DNA of 5,189 nt from Lachnospiraceae bacterium (GTDB taxonomy: Bacteria; Bacillota; Clostridia; Lachnospirales; Lachnospiraceae). Shown here one piece after another: positions 5,067-5,189 of the stretch (its first letter is position 1; each line of letters opens with the position of its first letter). Location: positions 1 to 5,189 of the forward strand of contig JAGKTQ010000057.1 in assembly GCA_021153325.1 (NCBI GenBank). The letters are read 5' to 3'. The position numbers were made by a program, and so were the translations under genes. The notes below the pieces were generated by a model, which saw only the letters and a program-made list of their open reading frames with translations, did no database searches and was not told the DNA's origin.

Positions 5067-5189
5067 CTTCTTTCAAAAACATATTCTATTTTAGAAGATA
5101 AGTCTTCTCTAAAAACGTATCCAAGTCTATTGAATTTCTTTATTTCTTCAGGATTTTCAATGCAGTTTTCTGCCATGAATCTAACCATT
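5060..5189 (-). CDS. C-terminal end of an unrecognised protein
   Basis: An open frame enters from the right edge and ends at TGA (5062-5060). It gives 42 residues counted from an in-frame ATG at 5188: MVRFMAENCIENPEEIKKF, then NRLGYVFREDLSSKIEYVFE and RRL. Whether that ATG is the true start cannot be judged because only one base precedes it; a terminal fragment of a longer gene is more likely. Support for its being coding comes from ordinary codon use, a plausible soluble and charged composition, and the terminator that begins at its stop codon. I do not recognise the family. There is no signal peptide, membrane segment or metal motif in the visible part. Confidence 0.6.
   Translation of the reverse strand, partial: MVRFMAENCIENPEEIKKFNRLGYVFREDLSSKIEYVFERRL

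Noticed and set aside
1..5189. CRISPR arrays, tRNA or rRNA genes, insertion sequences, att sites, riboswitches
   Set aside because: No regularly spaced repeats, clover-leaf sequences, transposase fragments or long leaders were seen. Gaps between genes are short apart from the two control regions described.

Overview
The window looks like part of the chromosome of a low-GC, strictly anaerobic Firmicute, most likely a clostridium (Lachnospiraceae-like). This is inferred from the AT-rich sequence, the strong AGGAGG-type ribosome binding sites, and the presence of desulfoferrodoxin, rubrerythrin and rubredoxins. All genes lie on the minus strand, so biological order runs from the right end to the left end.

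Reading in the direction of transcription: the last 42 codons of an unrecognised gene (5189-5060) end inside a Rho-independent terminator hairpin. An extended -10 promoter (5012-5039) follows and appears to drive a compact five-gene operon. Its genes are a DUF134-NifX/NifB-type fusion with a His/Cys-rich tail (4975-4229), a CoA-disulfide-reductase-like flavoprotein fused to a rhodanese domain (4201-2510), a 210-residue protein with a rubredoxin at each end (2495-1863), a dicluster ferredoxin fused in frame to a rubrerythrin with two rubredoxin domains (1860-682), and desulfoferrodoxin (665-297). Gaps are 27, 14, 2 and 16 nt, and every gene has a good ribosome binding site. A 9-bp hairpin (232-255) closes the operon. 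Beyond it a MarR-family gene starts at 158 and runs off the left edge. Its own near-consensus promoter is overlaid by two TAGTTG/GTTGAC-type inverted repeats.

Together the operon reads as an oxidative-stress and thiol/sulfur-stress unit. Desulfoferrodoxin would reduce superoxide to peroxide, rubrerythrin would reduce peroxide to water, and the rubredoxin modules and ferredoxin would supply electrons. The flavoprotein-rhodanese could be the NAD(P)H entry point and/or reduce disulfides and persulfides. The first gene may be a regulator or Fe-S/metal sensor. The electron route is inference; the families and their metal ligands are visible in the sequence.

The most unusual signal is that two of the five genes are in-frame fusions that keep a well-placed Shine-Dalgarno and ATG exactly at the internal domain boundary (start codons at 4609 and 1335). 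Each could therefore make both a full-length fusion and a free C-terminal protein.
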